Source: Acidimicrobiales bacterium (GTDB lineage: Bacteria > Actinomycetota > Acidimicrobiia > Acidimicrobiales > UBA8592). From it: 39,367 bases of DNA. The DNA lies in assembly GCA_011523005.1 (NCBI GenBank), contig WTHU01000027.1, positions 1 through 39,367 of the forward strand, in the 5' to 3' direction. Below are positions 7,341 to 15,455 of this stretch, piece by piece. Under the pieces are notes generated by a model. It saw only the letters and a program-made list of their open reading frames with translations. It was not told the DNA's origin and searched no databases. Numbering within the stretch: position 1 is the stretch's first letter; each line of letters opens with the position of its first letter. The position numbers and the translations under genes were made by a program.

Positions 7341-7898
7341 ATGTCTAATAAAGCTGTACTGATCCCTATTAAAGATTTTGAGTCTGCAAAAGTTCGCCTG
7401 TCTACGGTATTGGATTCGAATGCTCGAGCAGATTTAGCTAAGGAGTTAGCTACTTTGGTCGTCTCGGCTTGTCTAGAAACTCCTGTATTTATATCTTGTG
7501 AGAACGACGCTGTTGAGTCTTGGGCTCGTGATTTGGGGGCAGAAATTCTTCGTAATCCATCTGAGGGGCTAAACGAAGCTGTGGATTTTGGCTTTCGTAG
7601 TTTGAGCGAAAGGGGTTTCGAGAGTGTCTTGATAACCCATGGAGACTTGGTTTACCCCTCGGGACTTCTATCCTTATTTGAGATGGAAGAGATAGTCATC
7701 GTTCCTGACAGTGAATTAGATGGCACGAATGTCCTTGTATTGCCTACAAATATCGATTTTGAATTTAGCTATGGACCTGGTTCGTATACGCGTCACTTGA
7801 AGTCTGCAACCATGTTGGAAGCTGAGGTCCTCGTAGTAGCAGATTCTCCCTTTTCGTTTGATATTGATGACCCTGATGATCTTCATCATGTTCTTTAG
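7341..7898 (+). CDS. cofC: 2-phospholactate / phosphoenolpyruvate guanylyltransferase (CofC/FbiD)
   Basis: A 185-aa nucleotidyltransferase that activates 2-phospholactate or PEP with GTP at the start of coenzyme F420 side-chain assembly. The family signature is VLIPIKDFESAKVRLSTVLD at the N-terminus, followed by GLNEAVDFGF, the ITHGDLVYP strand and FSYGPGSYTRHL, with DIDDPDDLHHVL closing the protein. MobA-type nucleotidyltransferases are the main alternative, but the GPGSYTRH segment argues for CofC. F420 use fits the two LLM-type oxidoreductases further along. It is divergent from gpsA and 29 bases before a PIG-L deacetylase gene. Confidence 0.88.
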   Translation: MSNKAVLIPIKDFESAKVRLSTVLDSNARADLAKELATLVVSACLETPVFISCENDAVESWARDLGAEILRNPSEGLNEAVDFGFRSLSERGFESVLITHGDLVYPSGLLSLFEMEEIVIVPDSELDGTNVLVLPTNIDFEFSYGPGSYTRHLKSATMLEAEVLVVADSPFSFDIDDPDDLHHVL

Positions 7899-7915
7899 TC
7901 AATCTTTTCTGGGTC

Positions 7916-7921
7916 TAGAAT
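7916..7921 (+). promoter_or_regulatory. Leaderless -10 box of the 7928 gene (TAGAAT)
   Basis: TAGAAT, six bases (AAGGAT), then GTG at 7928. AAGGA in the spacer could be read as a ribosome binding site but is only one base from the start codon, too close to work. Confidence 0.55.
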
Positions 7922-7927
7922 AAGGAT

Positions 7928-8656
7928 GTGGTCACCAAAAACCTTGAAGTCCCTAAAAGAGCGTTAGCTATTGGCGCTCACCCTGATGATATTGAATTTG
8001 GAGCTGGCGCTACTCTCGCCAAATGGGCTGATCATGGTTGTGAGGTAAGCATGTTGATCTGCACAGATGGATCAAAGGGTACTTGGGATCCCAATATTAA
8101 CAAGAGTGAACTGATTGCCAAAAGAAAAAGTGAGCAGATCTTAGCAGCTGCGGAGCTCAAAGCGACCGGCAAAGTCGCTTTCCTGGGTGAAGTTGACGGT
8201 GAGCTTGAAATCAGCGAAAACTTACGTAAACGTTTGACACTCTTAATACGGAATTTGCGACCTAATGTTGTACTTACTCATGACCCATGGAAGATGTATA
8301 GACTCCATCCGGATCATAGAAAAGTTGGTTATTTAGTCCTCGATGCAATTGTCGCAGCTCGCGATCCACTTTTTTTCCCTGAGCAGGAAGTAGCTCCACA
8401 CAGACCGGATGAGCTTCTCCTATTCGAAGCTGAATTTGAAGATCACTTTGAGCAATGCGAAGGTTATGAAAAGAACAAGTTGAATGCTCTTCTTTGCCAT
8501 CAAAGCCAGTTGGAATCAACTATGGGGATAGGCCCAGCAAGTATTGATGCTGATACGGCTACTTTCAAGAGCAACGAATTATCTAAACTCGATCGCAGCC
8601 ATGCGGGGGTAGAATTTTCGTTAGCTGAGGGGTACAAAAGGCTTTCTGAACTCTAA
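7928..8656 (+). CDS. PIG-L (LmbE-like) zinc deacetylase
   Basis: A 242-aa member of the PIG-L family. It has AIGAHPDDIEFGAGATLAKW near the N-terminus and LHPDHRKVGYLVLDAI in the middle, which together provide the zinc ligands and the catalytic Asp. Family members remove acetyl groups from GlcNAc-containing substrates, such as GlcNAc-inositol in mycothiol synthesis (MshB). The HDPWKMYRLHPDHR segment is like the actinobacterial PIG-L group rather than true MshB, so the substrate is open. The GTG start follows a leaderless -10 box. The gene is convergent with the DUF1015 gene, with 3 bases between stops. Confidence 0.85.
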   Translation: MVTKNLEVPKRALAIGAHPDDIEFGAGATLAKWADHGCEVSMLICTDGSKGTWDPNINKSELIAKRKSEQILAAAELKATGKVAFLGEVDGELEISENLRKRLTLLIRNLRPNVVLTHDPWKMYRLHPDHRKVGYLVLDAIVAARDPLFFPEQEVAPHRPDELLLFEAEFEDHFEQCEGYEKNKLNALLCHQSQLESTMGIGPASIDADTATFKSNELSKLDRSHAGVEFSLAEGYKRLSEL

Positions 8657-8659
8657 CAC

Positions 8660-9859
8660 TTAACGGTTTATGATGAAGATGCCTGACCGCACTTTCGGTT
8701 CAAAGTACGTTGATTTTGGTGGAAGCGTTTTTTTTCTATTAATAATTGCTTGAAGTTGATCCATGCTGACGGGGTGTAAAGCGAATGCGACTCCGCCCTC
8801 ACTTTGGGTGATTGATTCTAGGTAGCTTAATGGAATTGTGCCTGGCAAGTAGTGGAGTCTCCCATCTGATCCTTCCTCATCGACTTCAAGGATGGGGTGT
8901 AATATTCTCTTTTGTAGAATTACAGCGTCTAATTCTGATGGGTGTATGCGCTGCGGGGAAAGCTTATACCAGCTACCGTCAAGAAACATACTGAATTGGC
9001 CTGCATACTCTGGTTCATGCCCTTCGGTATCTTTGACTGGTTCGATATGGAAATCCATTTCTGCAATGCGCGTTGTCAAGCTTTTTGGTGTCAAATTATT
9101 TAGATCTGAAACATGCCTGTGGAAGGATCTGATTTTCAATTCATCAGCTGAGAATAGTGCGCCTAGTATCTTACTAAAGCGTTCGCTCCTGCCAGAGCGG
9201 TCCCAGACCGTGTAACTTGCATTCATTCTATGATGTCCATCAACTATGAAGGTGGCTTTATCCTGAAAGAGAATTAACAACTTGTCTGCGATTTGGTCTG
9301 GTACTCGCCATATGGTTTGTTCTAGATTGTCTTCCCTGCAGAAGTCCAGAATGGGTTTAAACTCCATAGCTTCTTGAATGAGAGCATTGACCGCTTCATC
9401 ATTATCATATGCAAGCGCTACTGGCGAGGAATGTATCCCGATATTTTCCAAATGGTTTGCGAGATCATTAGCTCGAAATTCTCGTGTTCTTTCGTGAGGG
9501 ATAACTCGACCGTCTTCGAATGCTTCAATTGAAATGTCTCCAACGATAGCTGTTTGGCGGTGGCCCTCGTAGGTTAATCGATAAAGGTAAAGTGCCGAAT
9601 TAAGTGTCTGGGAATATACTCCAGCATCAAATAATCTTTTCAGCGCTTCATTATTAGCGGCTGTTCTGTTCTCTGCCGGAAGAGAGGATTTTGCACTGGT
9701 CACATGCAGGAAAACGTATGGATCCTCATCCATCAGTTTCTCTCTCTCGGTTGCTCGTAACATGTCATATGCAGGTGACACAACACGTTCAGCCCATTCA
9801 GGCTTTACCAATTTGGCTGAGACTTTATCTAGAAGTTTGGCTTTAGACACTTTTCGCAT
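8660..9859 (-). CDS. DUF1015 family protein
   Basis: A 399-aa DUF1015 protein. It shows the N-terminal VVSPAYDMLRATEREKLM segment, RLTYEGHRQTAIVGDISIE, VIPHERTREFRANDL, and the hallmark FIVDGHHRMNASYTVW. DUF1015 proteins often sit beside D-3-phosphoglycerate dehydrogenase, as here. The start lies inside the last 17 bases of that gene, so the two are translated together. The DGHHR loop resembles that of ParB/sulfiredoxin-like free-serine kinases, so a role in serine metabolism is a reasonable but unproven inference. No membrane segments. Confidence 0.88.
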   Translation of the reverse strand: MRKVSKAKLLDKVSAKLVKPEWAERVVSPAYDMLRATEREKLMDEDPYVFLHVTSAKSSLPAENRTAANNEALKRLFDAGVYSQTLNSALYLYRLTYEGHRQTAIVGDISIEAFEDGRVIPHERTREFRANDLANHLENIGIHSSPVALAYDNDEAVNALIQEAMEFKPILDFCREDNLEQTIWRVPDQIADKLLILFQDKATFIVDGHHRMNASYTVWDRSGRSERFSKILGALFSADELKIRSFHRHVSDLNNLTPKSLTTRIAEMDFHIEPVKDTEGHEPEYAGQFSMFLDGSWYKLSPQRIHPSELDAVILQKRILHPILEVDEEGSDGRLHYLPGTIPLSYLESITQSEGGVAFALHPVSMDQLQAIINRKKTLPPKSTYFEPKVRSGIFIINR

Positions 9860-11066
9860 TCCTTTGGTCTAGTAGCGAAACCCCGAGGACATTATCTAGT
9901 GAGAGTAAATTCTCATAAAGGTCTGATGGAATGTTTCCAGCGACTTCGATAGTTGAAACTGCTGCATTTTTTCCTGCAAAAACTTTGTTGTCCATGTATT
10001 GGACGTTTAGTTCAGCGGCTCGCAGGGATGATAAGACGGAGGCAAGGACTCCTACCCGGTCAAGGTGCCGAACTCTTACTTGTGAGGTGCCATCACCTGC
10101 TGGTGATTGGTTGACACAATTTAGGGGTGATCCTTGTTCAAAGCTTATTATGACATCAAGGATCCCTTGCGATATCGCTTTACTGGCTTGAGTGGTAGAT
10201 GCACCTATGTGGTGGCTACCGACAACTGAGAGATTGCTGGCAACTTGTGAGCGGAAGCTACCCTCTCCCTTTGCTGGTTCATCTCGGAAGACGTCAAGGC
10301 CAGCTTTAAGGCCGCGCTTGCTGATCGCTTCAAGGAGTGCTTCTTCGTCAACTATTTCGCCACGGCTTGTGTTGATGAGGATTGCGTCATCCATAAAGTA
10401 TTGAAGTAAGTCACGATTGATTAGTGCATGTGTCTCATTGTTATATGGAACGTGCACCGAGACTATGTTGCTTTGAGAGACAAGGTCTTCTTTCGTATCG
10501 ACTAATTTGATTCCGATTTGACGGATTTTTTGTTCGACTTGAGGCGTTCTTCCAGATTTCCTCTCCCCCATGATATTTATTCCGAATGCCTTTGCTCTTT
10601 CAGCTACAGATAATCCGATATCGCCTAACCCAATGATTCCCATTGTTTTACCTTGCAGCCCTTCGGCTTTCGAATACAGTTTTTTATTCCATATCCCTTC
10701 TCGAAGATCAATTACTCCATCAGCTATTCGACGATCTATGGCAAGCAATAGGCCGAAAGTCAACTCAGCAACTGCTACTGCGTTTTTTCCTGGTATGTTG
10801 CAAACATAGATGCCTTGACTTGATGCAGCTTCAACATCAATTGTGTCTGTCCCCGCACCTGCTCTAATGATTAACTCAAGTGAGTTCGCTTTCGATATGG
10901 TCTCCGCGACTACTCTTGTGCTTCGCACGACAAGAACTTCAACACCAGCTAAATGCTCATACAAGTCATCGGAGGTGCAAGCCGGATTTAGGGTGACTTC
11001 ATGCCCTAGATTTTCTAAGCCTGAAATTGCTGACGGGTGGACTTTGTCCGCTATTAGAATTTTCAT
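9843..11066 (-). CDS. serA: D-3-phosphoglycerate dehydrogenase-like protein with ACT-type C-terminus
   Basis: A D-isomer-specific 2-hydroxyacid dehydrogenase, 407 aa. The NAD loop is GIIGLGDIGLSVAERAKAFG. The catalytic Arg is in INTSRGEIVDEEAL, the Glu in GLDVFRDEPAKGEG and the His in VGSHHIGASTTQA. The C-terminal RVRHLDRVGVLASVLSSLRA with the strands that follow looks like an ACT domain for serine feedback. SerA oxidises 3-phosphoglycerate, the first step of serine synthesis. The frame is open from TTG 11081, but ATG 11066 has AAGGAG at ideal spacing and begins MKILIADKVHP, so I use it. The DUF1015 gene overlaps its 3' end. Confidence 0.9.
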   Translation of the reverse strand: MKILIADKVHPSAISGLENLGHEVTLNPACTSDDLYEHLAGVEVLVVRSTRVVAETISKANSLELIIRAGAGTDTIDVEAASSQGIYVCNIPGKNAVAVAELTFGLLLAIDRRIADGVIDLREGIWNKKLYSKAEGLQGKTMGIIGLGDIGLSVAERAKAFGINIMGERKSGRTPQVEQKIRQIGIKLVDTKEDLVSQSNIVSVHVPYNNETHALINRDLLQYFMDDAILINTSRGEIVDEEALLEAISKRGLKAGLDVFRDEPAKGEGSFRSQVASNLSVVGSHHIGASTTQASKAISQGILDVIISFEQGSPLNCVNQSPAGDGTSQVRVRHLDRVGVLASVLSSLRAAELNVQYMDNKVFAGKNAAVSTIEVAGNIPSDLYENLLSLDNVLGVSLLDQRNAKSV

Positions 11067-11224
11067 TTTTCTCCTTACCAAGCAAAGCGCCGGCGTTTGC
11101 GGGCGTTTCGGTCAATAACTACATACAGTCTAATTGTTTTTTGACGTTGATCACTACAACAGTCGTCATGATTCACGCTCGCGCTGTTTCATGAGTTAAT
11201 GTACACACATACTCAAGGAGAAAA

Positions 11225-11731
11225 ATGAGCGCGGAACGTGAAAATCTGACATGGGAAAATTATGGAACAGCTGCTAGAGATCTGGCGAAAATAGTCGCTG
11301 ATGATAATTATCAACCCGATATTATTTTAGCTATTGCTCGAGGGGGTCTTTTTGTTGCTGGTTCGCTTGGCTACGCCTTATCTGTCAAGAATTTATATGT
11401 AATGAATGTCGAGTATTACACAGGCGTTGAGGAAAGATTAGATGTCCCTGTGGCCTTGCCCCCTTATCTTGATTCGATTGATCTTCGTAACGCGCGAGTG
11501 TTGATTGCTGATGATGTCGCTGATACGGGTGCCACTCTTGCTTATGTCCATGAGTTCTGCAAGAGCGAGGTTGCTGATGTTAGGAGCGCTGTTTTGTATG
11601 AAAAGAGCCCTTCAATTATTAAATGTGAATATGTCTGGAAAAGAACTGATAATTGGATTAATTTTCCTTGGTCTACTGAGGAGCCTCTATTGCCACCATC
11701 TGATGGAAGAGCAATTATTCTTGATGCGTGA
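11225..11731 (+). CDS. Purine-type phosphoribosyltransferase
   Basis: A 168-aa type I phosphoribosyltransferase. The PRPP-binding motif is VLIADDVADTGATL, and the N-terminal part DIILAIARGGLFVAGSLGYAL carries the loop that binds pyrophosphate. This arrangement matches the xanthine/hypoxanthine phosphoribosyltransferase group, which salvages a purine base with PRPP. It has a strong ribosome binding site (AAGGAGAAAAATG). It stands directly before the xanthine-dehydrogenase-like operon, which fits base salvage versus degradation. Which base it uses cannot be told. Its C-terminus (NWINFPWSTEEPLLPPSDG) matches uncharacterised actinobacterial and archaeal members. Confidence 0.82.
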   Translation: MSAERENLTWENYGTAARDLAKIVADDNYQPDIILAIARGGLFVAGSLGYALSVKNLYVMNVEYYTGVEERLDVPVALPPYLDSIDLRNARVLIADDVADTGATLAYVHEFCKSEVADVRSAVLYEKSPSIIKCEYVWKRTDNWINFPWSTEEPLLPPSDGRAIILDA

Positions 11732-11799
11732 CGTCTGATTAGATTAGTCACGGCGTAAATCGTTCCGTAGCATTCGTCTTCTCGGTAGCATGATTATGT

Positions 11800-12648
11800 A
11801 TGAATTTTCTAATTGCTTCCTCAACCGAGGATCTCTGTGAGTTATTAGCAGAGGATCCTTCGCGCCAACTTCTAGCCGGAGGAACCGATTTCATGGTGGA
11901 GGTTAACTTTAGGCATCGAGATGTTTCCGAAGTTATTGCCATTGACCGTATTGAGGAGCTCAAACAATGGAGGCATGATGGTGATTCTGTGCTTATAGGT
12001 TCCTGCGTTACTTATCGCGAAATCGAGCGTGGGGCTCTGTCAACGCTCATTCCGGCGCTTGCTCAGTCAGCAAGAACTATAGGATCGCCCCAGATACGAA
12101 ACACTGGAACTATTGGAGGGAACCTGGCAACGGCATCACCTGCCGGAGATATGATCCCTGTGTTGTTAGCATTAGGAGCTCTAGTTAATGTCAGAAGTAG
12201 ATCTGGAGTCAGACAATTACAGGTAGATGAACTAATTACCGGTGTAAAAACTAATTCGCTTCGTGAGGATGAGTTTATTGAATCAGTTCGCGTTCCAGTG
12301 CTTCGCGGTCCGCAAGAGTTTCTAAAAGTGGGTCCGAGAAACGCTATGGTTATCTCTGTTAGCTCTTTAGCCATGGTGACTGATATTGATAAAGAGTACA
12401 TTGGTATCGCATTAGGATCTGTTTCTGCATCGCCATGTCGGTCCACGGACGCTGAGTCTTTTATTTCTGAGAATATTGACTGGAACAGCATGACAGTTAG
12501 ATCTGGGGCTATCGATAATTTTGAACGGCTAGTCAGAGAGTCTGCTAGCCCTATAGACGACCACAGAAGTTCCAGTGCGTATCGAACCCATACCATTGGT
12601 GTACTAGGTCGACGTGCTTTGTTGAGAATATTTAGATTGGAAAACTAA
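11800..12648 (+). CDS. Molybdenum hydroxylase FAD subunit (XdhB/CoxM-like)
   Basis: A 282-aa FAD-binding subunit. The two flavin motifs are QLLAGGTDFMVEV near residue 25 and SPQIRNTGTIGGNLATASPAGD near residue 100. The later part FLKVGPRNAMVISVSSLAMV is the CO-dehydrogenase flavoprotein C-terminal domain. It passes electrons from the 2Fe-2S subunit to NAD or another acceptor. It begins the three-gene set FAD, 2Fe-2S, Mo, whose junctions overlap by one base each. The ATG has no ribosome binding site. A TAGCAT lies eight bases upstream, so a leaderless or nearly leaderless transcript is possible. Confidence 0.92.
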   Translation: MNFLIASSTEDLCELLAEDPSRQLLAGGTDFMVEVNFRHRDVSEVIAIDRIEELKQWRHDGDSVLIGSCVTYREIERGALSTLIPALAQSARTIGSPQIRNTGTIGGNLATASPAGDMIPVLLALGALVNVRSRSGVRQLQVDELITGVKTNSLREDEFIESVRVPVLRGPQEFLKVGPRNAMVISVSSLAMVTDIDKEYIGIALGSVSASPCRSTDAESFISENIDWNSMTVRSGAIDNFERLVRESASPIDDHRSSSAYRTHTIGVLGRRALLRIFRLEN

Positions 12649-13145
12649 TGGGTATTGCTCAGGAATCTAATCAGTACGAACTAACTGTAAATGACTCAAA
12701 GTATGTGATCTCCGGTTCCTGGCTTGGGGAAAGTTTACTTTATGTCCTCCGAGAGAGGTTAGGTCTGTATGGGTCAAAAAATGCTTGCGAGCAAGGTGAG
12801 TGTGGTTCGTGCTCTGTAATGATGGACGATGTTTTAGTGTGTTCTTGTTTAGTTCTTGCTGCCAATGCTGAAGGTCGAGCAATTAAGACTATCGAATCTG
12901 TTGCTGAGGGAAGTCAACTTTCAGATGTCCAAGAAGCATTTATTGACACTGGAGCAATTCAATGCGGATTTTGCACACCGGGGCTGTTGGTGACAATTCA
13001 TGATTTTCTAGACTCAAACCCTGAGCCTGAAGAATCGGAAATTAAGGAAGCAATTTCGGGAAACCTATGTAGATGCACAGGCTATGGGCGCATTGTTGAG
13101 GCTGTTCAGTTAGTTTCAATAAGACGATCAGGGCGAGATATCTGA
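12648..13145 (+). CDS. Molybdenum hydroxylase 2Fe-2S subunit (XdhC/CoxS-like)
   Basis: A 165-aa protein with both clusters intact. The plant-ferredoxin-type cluster is in NACEQGECGSCSVMMDDVLV plus the Cys of the following CSCLVLA. The second cluster is in AIQCGFCTPGLL and SGNLCRCTGYGRI. It wires the Mo site to the FAD subunit in the cytosol. It overlaps its neighbours by one base on each side (TAATG and TGATG junctions), so all three subunits are made by coupled translation. It is a useful contrast with the XdhD-like protein on the minus strand, where the same motifs have lost their cysteines. Confidence 0.96.
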   Translation: MGIAQESNQYELTVNDSKYVISGSWLGESLLYVLRERLGLYGSKNACEQGECGSCSVMMDDVLVCSCLVLAANAEGRAIKTIESVAEGSQLSDVQEAFIDTGAIQCGFCTPGLLVTIHDFLDSNPEPEESEIKEAISGNLCRCTGYGRIVEAVQLVSIRRSGRDI

Positions 13146-15403
13146 TGTCGCTTCTTGAGGAGGGTATCGCATCTGCTGCAGGGGTTGGAATATCGGCCAC
13201 TAGGCCAGATGGGAAAGAAAAGGCACGAGGTGATTTTTTATTCTCAAATGACCTAAGTGCGGAGGACATGCTTTGGGGTCAAACTTTGCGGTCTCCATAC
13301 CCCTCAGCAAAGATCAGGAAAATTGATTTTTCGCAAGCCCTTGCAATTGATGGTGTCCATGCGATTCTGACTGCTGATGATGTCCCCGGAGAGAACATAT
13401 TCGGTTTAGAGCACCCTGATCAGCCTGTTTTAGCCTTTGACATAGTTCGTTATGTCGGTGAACCAGTTGCGATTGTGGCGGCGACCCACCCAGAAGTTGC
13501 TAAAAGTGCGGTTGATGCAATCTATGTGGATTATGAACAGTTAGACCCGCTAGTAAACAGCCAAGAAGCAATTGAAGCAGCGCCTATTCACCCAGAAGGT
13601 AATGTAATACGTCATTTAGTTATAAACCATGGCGACCCTGATGCAGTCGGGAATATCACCGTTGAAGGCGAGTATGAGGTTGGCATGCAGGATCAAGCAT
13701 TTCTTGGGACAGAGTCAGGGATTGCTTTCCCCTCTGCTGATGGCGGGGTTGATCTACATATATCAACACAGTGGCTTCATTCTGATAGAGACCAAGTAGC
13801 ATCCGCTTTAAATTTACCTGAAGACCTTGTGAGAGTAACTCTCGCAGGTGTTGGAGGTGCTTTTGGGGGAAGGGAGGATGTCAGCATGCATGTGCATCTT
13901 TGCATGCTTGCGTTGCATACGGGGCGACCAGTCAAAATGGTTTATGACCGTAACGAGTCATTTCTCGGTCACGTGCATCGTCACCCTGCAAAAATATGGT
14001 TCCGCCATTCCGCAGATGAGTCTGGTGCACTGGTTAAGGTTGAAGCTAAGGTGATCCTTGATGGAGGTGCGTATGCTTCTACAACGTCAGCTGTTTTAGC
14101 AAACGCTTGTTGCTTTTCTGTAGGTCCTTATCGTGTTCCTAATGCTCTCATTGAAGGGTGGGGTGTGAGAACGAATAACCCACCGTGTGGAGCGATGCGA
14201 GGTTTCGGGAACGTCCAAACCTGTTTTGCTGCTGAGGCGCAGATGGACAAGTTAGCTAGAGCTTTATCCATGGATCCAGTTGAGTTAAGACTATTAAACG
14301 CCCTCAAATCTGGCGATACTCTGATTACTGGTCAAAAAATTACTGGAACTGCTCCGGTAAAAGAAGTGCTGACTTCTCTTTCAGAACATCCAATCCCCAA
14401 AGGCGTTAAAGGTGACCTATTGGAATTACCGGGGGGAACAGGAAGAACAACTGATAATTCACATGTGAAGCGAGGTATTGGGTTCGCAGCTTCAATAAAG
14501 AATTTGATGTTTTCAGAGGGCTTTGATGACTTTTCTGAGGCACGTTGCATAGTTGTAGATGGTGAAGTATCGATTCAGTCAGCGTGTGTTGAGGTTGGAC
14601 AAGGTTTCGTTACTTTAGTGAACCAGATCGTTGAAGAAACTCTTGGGGTATCTGAAGCGGTTATCCTTCCTGTGGATACTTCAATAGGTTCTGCAGGTTC
14701 AACGTCGGCTAGTAGGCAAACTTGGATGTCTGGTGGGGCGGTTTTGAAAGCGTGTGAAGCTGTGGTTAATGCATTGATATTGGAGTTACAGAATGAGAAC
14801 GGCGGTGAGTATGAAAAAGTTGGATTGAATCTGGTTCCAAAAGATGGGTCGGATTCAATTTCGATTGCTGTAGCGCTACGAGGACGTAATTTTGATGAGC
14901 ATGTCACACATCGGCATTTGCCCACATTTCCGCTTGATCATAATGGGCAAGGAAATGCGCATGTTTCATTTGCCTTTGCTGCTCACAGGGCTGTCGTTGA
15001 TGTAGACCAAGAATTAGGTTTAGTGCGCGTCGTTGAAATCGCTACTTCCCAAGATGTTGGACGGATTTTGAATCCCGTTCAGGCTAGAGGTCAAATTGAA
15101 GGAGGAGTAGCTCAGGGATTAGGTCTTGCCTTGCTTGAAGAGCTTGTTCTTATCGATGGCAAAATAGCTAATGCTAATTTCACTGATTACCTCCTTCCCA
15201 CAGCGATGGACACTCCACCAATTGAGATCGCTGCGTTTATTGAGCAACCCGAACCGGGTGCTCCATTTGGAGCTAAAGGTATTGGCGAGCCGCCTGTCAT
15301 CTCGTCCACTCCAGCTATTGTCGCCGCAATTCGAGATGCTACTGGATTTGAACTCAATCGGGTGCCCATTAAACCAGAGGATATAGCCCTTAATGGGTTA
15401 TAA
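13145..15403 (+). CDS. Molybdenum hydroxylase Mo-cofactor subunit, xanthine-dehydrogenase type
   Basis: A 752-aa large subunit with the aldehyde oxidase/xanthine dehydrogenase a/b hammerhead and Mo-binding domains. Visible motifs are GVGGAFGGREDVSMH (the Glu matches the purine-binding Glu of xanthine dehydrogenase), CGAMRGFGNVQ (substrate-site Arg), EVGQGFVTL, and GAPFGAKGIGEPPV with the catalytic Glu near the C-terminus. The CO-dehydrogenase AYxCSFR loop is absent. With both purine-site residues kept, a purine substrate such as xanthine or hypoxanthine is likely, in line with the salvage gene before it. It is translated by coupling with the 2Fe-2S gene. Confidence 0.93.
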   Translation: MSLLEEGIASAAGVGISATRPDGKEKARGDFLFSNDLSAEDMLWGQTLRSPYPSAKIRKIDFSQALAIDGVHAILTADDVPGENIFGLEHPDQPVLAFDIVRYVGEPVAIVAATHPEVAKSAVDAIYVDYEQLDPLVNSQEAIEAAPIHPEGNVIRHLVINHGDPDAVGNITVEGEYEVGMQDQAFLGTESGIAFPSADGGVDLHISTQWLHSDRDQVASALNLPEDLVRVTLAGVGGAFGGREDVSMHVHLCMLALHTGRPVKMVYDRNESFLGHVHRHPAKIWFRHSADESGALVKVEAKVILDGGAYASTTSAVLANACCFSVGPYRVPNALIEGWGVRTNNPPCGAMRGFGNVQTCFAAEAQMDKLARALSMDPVELRLLNALKSGDTLITGQKITGTAPVKEVLTSLSEHPIPKGVKGDLLELPGGTGRTTDNSHVKRGIGFAASIKNLMFSEGFDDFSEARCIVVDGEVSIQSACVEVGQGFVTLVNQIVEETLGVSEAVILPVDTSIGSAGSTSASRQTWMSGGAVLKACEAVVNALILELQNENGGEYEKVGLNLVPKDGSDSISIAVALRGRNFDEHVTHRHLPTFPLDHNGQGNAHVSFAFAAHRAVVDVDQELGLVRVVEIATSQDVGRILNPVQARGQIEGGVAQGLGLALLEELVLIDGKIANANFTDYLLPTAMDTPPIEIAAFIEQPEPGAPFGAKGIGEPPVISSTPAIVAAIRDATGFELNRVPIKPEDIALNGL

Positions 15404-15443
15404 AACTATCGGCTTTCCCCTAGGTTAAAAACCAAAAGAAATG

Positions 15444-15449
15444 TAGAAT
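15444..15449 (+). promoter_or_regulatory. Leaderless -10 box of the M20 amidohydrolase gene (TAGAAT)
   Basis: TAGAAT, six bases (TCTATG), then GTG at 15456. The ATG at 15453 is only three bases from the box, so the spacing rule of this genome points to GTG 15456 as both transcription and translation start. Confidence 0.5.
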
Positions 15450-15455
15450 TCTATG

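Noticed and set aside
11141-11172. TTGACG followed by CATGAT as a promoter for the phosphoribosyltransferase gene
   Set aside because: The spacing is 20 bases and the -10 is poor.
11727-11752. Inverted repeat CGTGAC-N14-GTCACG after the phosphoribosyltransferase stop
   Set aside because: Only six pairs with a long loop, no T run, and it overlaps the stop codon. Too weak to call a terminator or operator.
12063-12596. 177-aa frame antisense to the FAD subunit gene
   Set aside because: It lies fully inside a gene with clear family motifs and has a low-complexity shadow composition.
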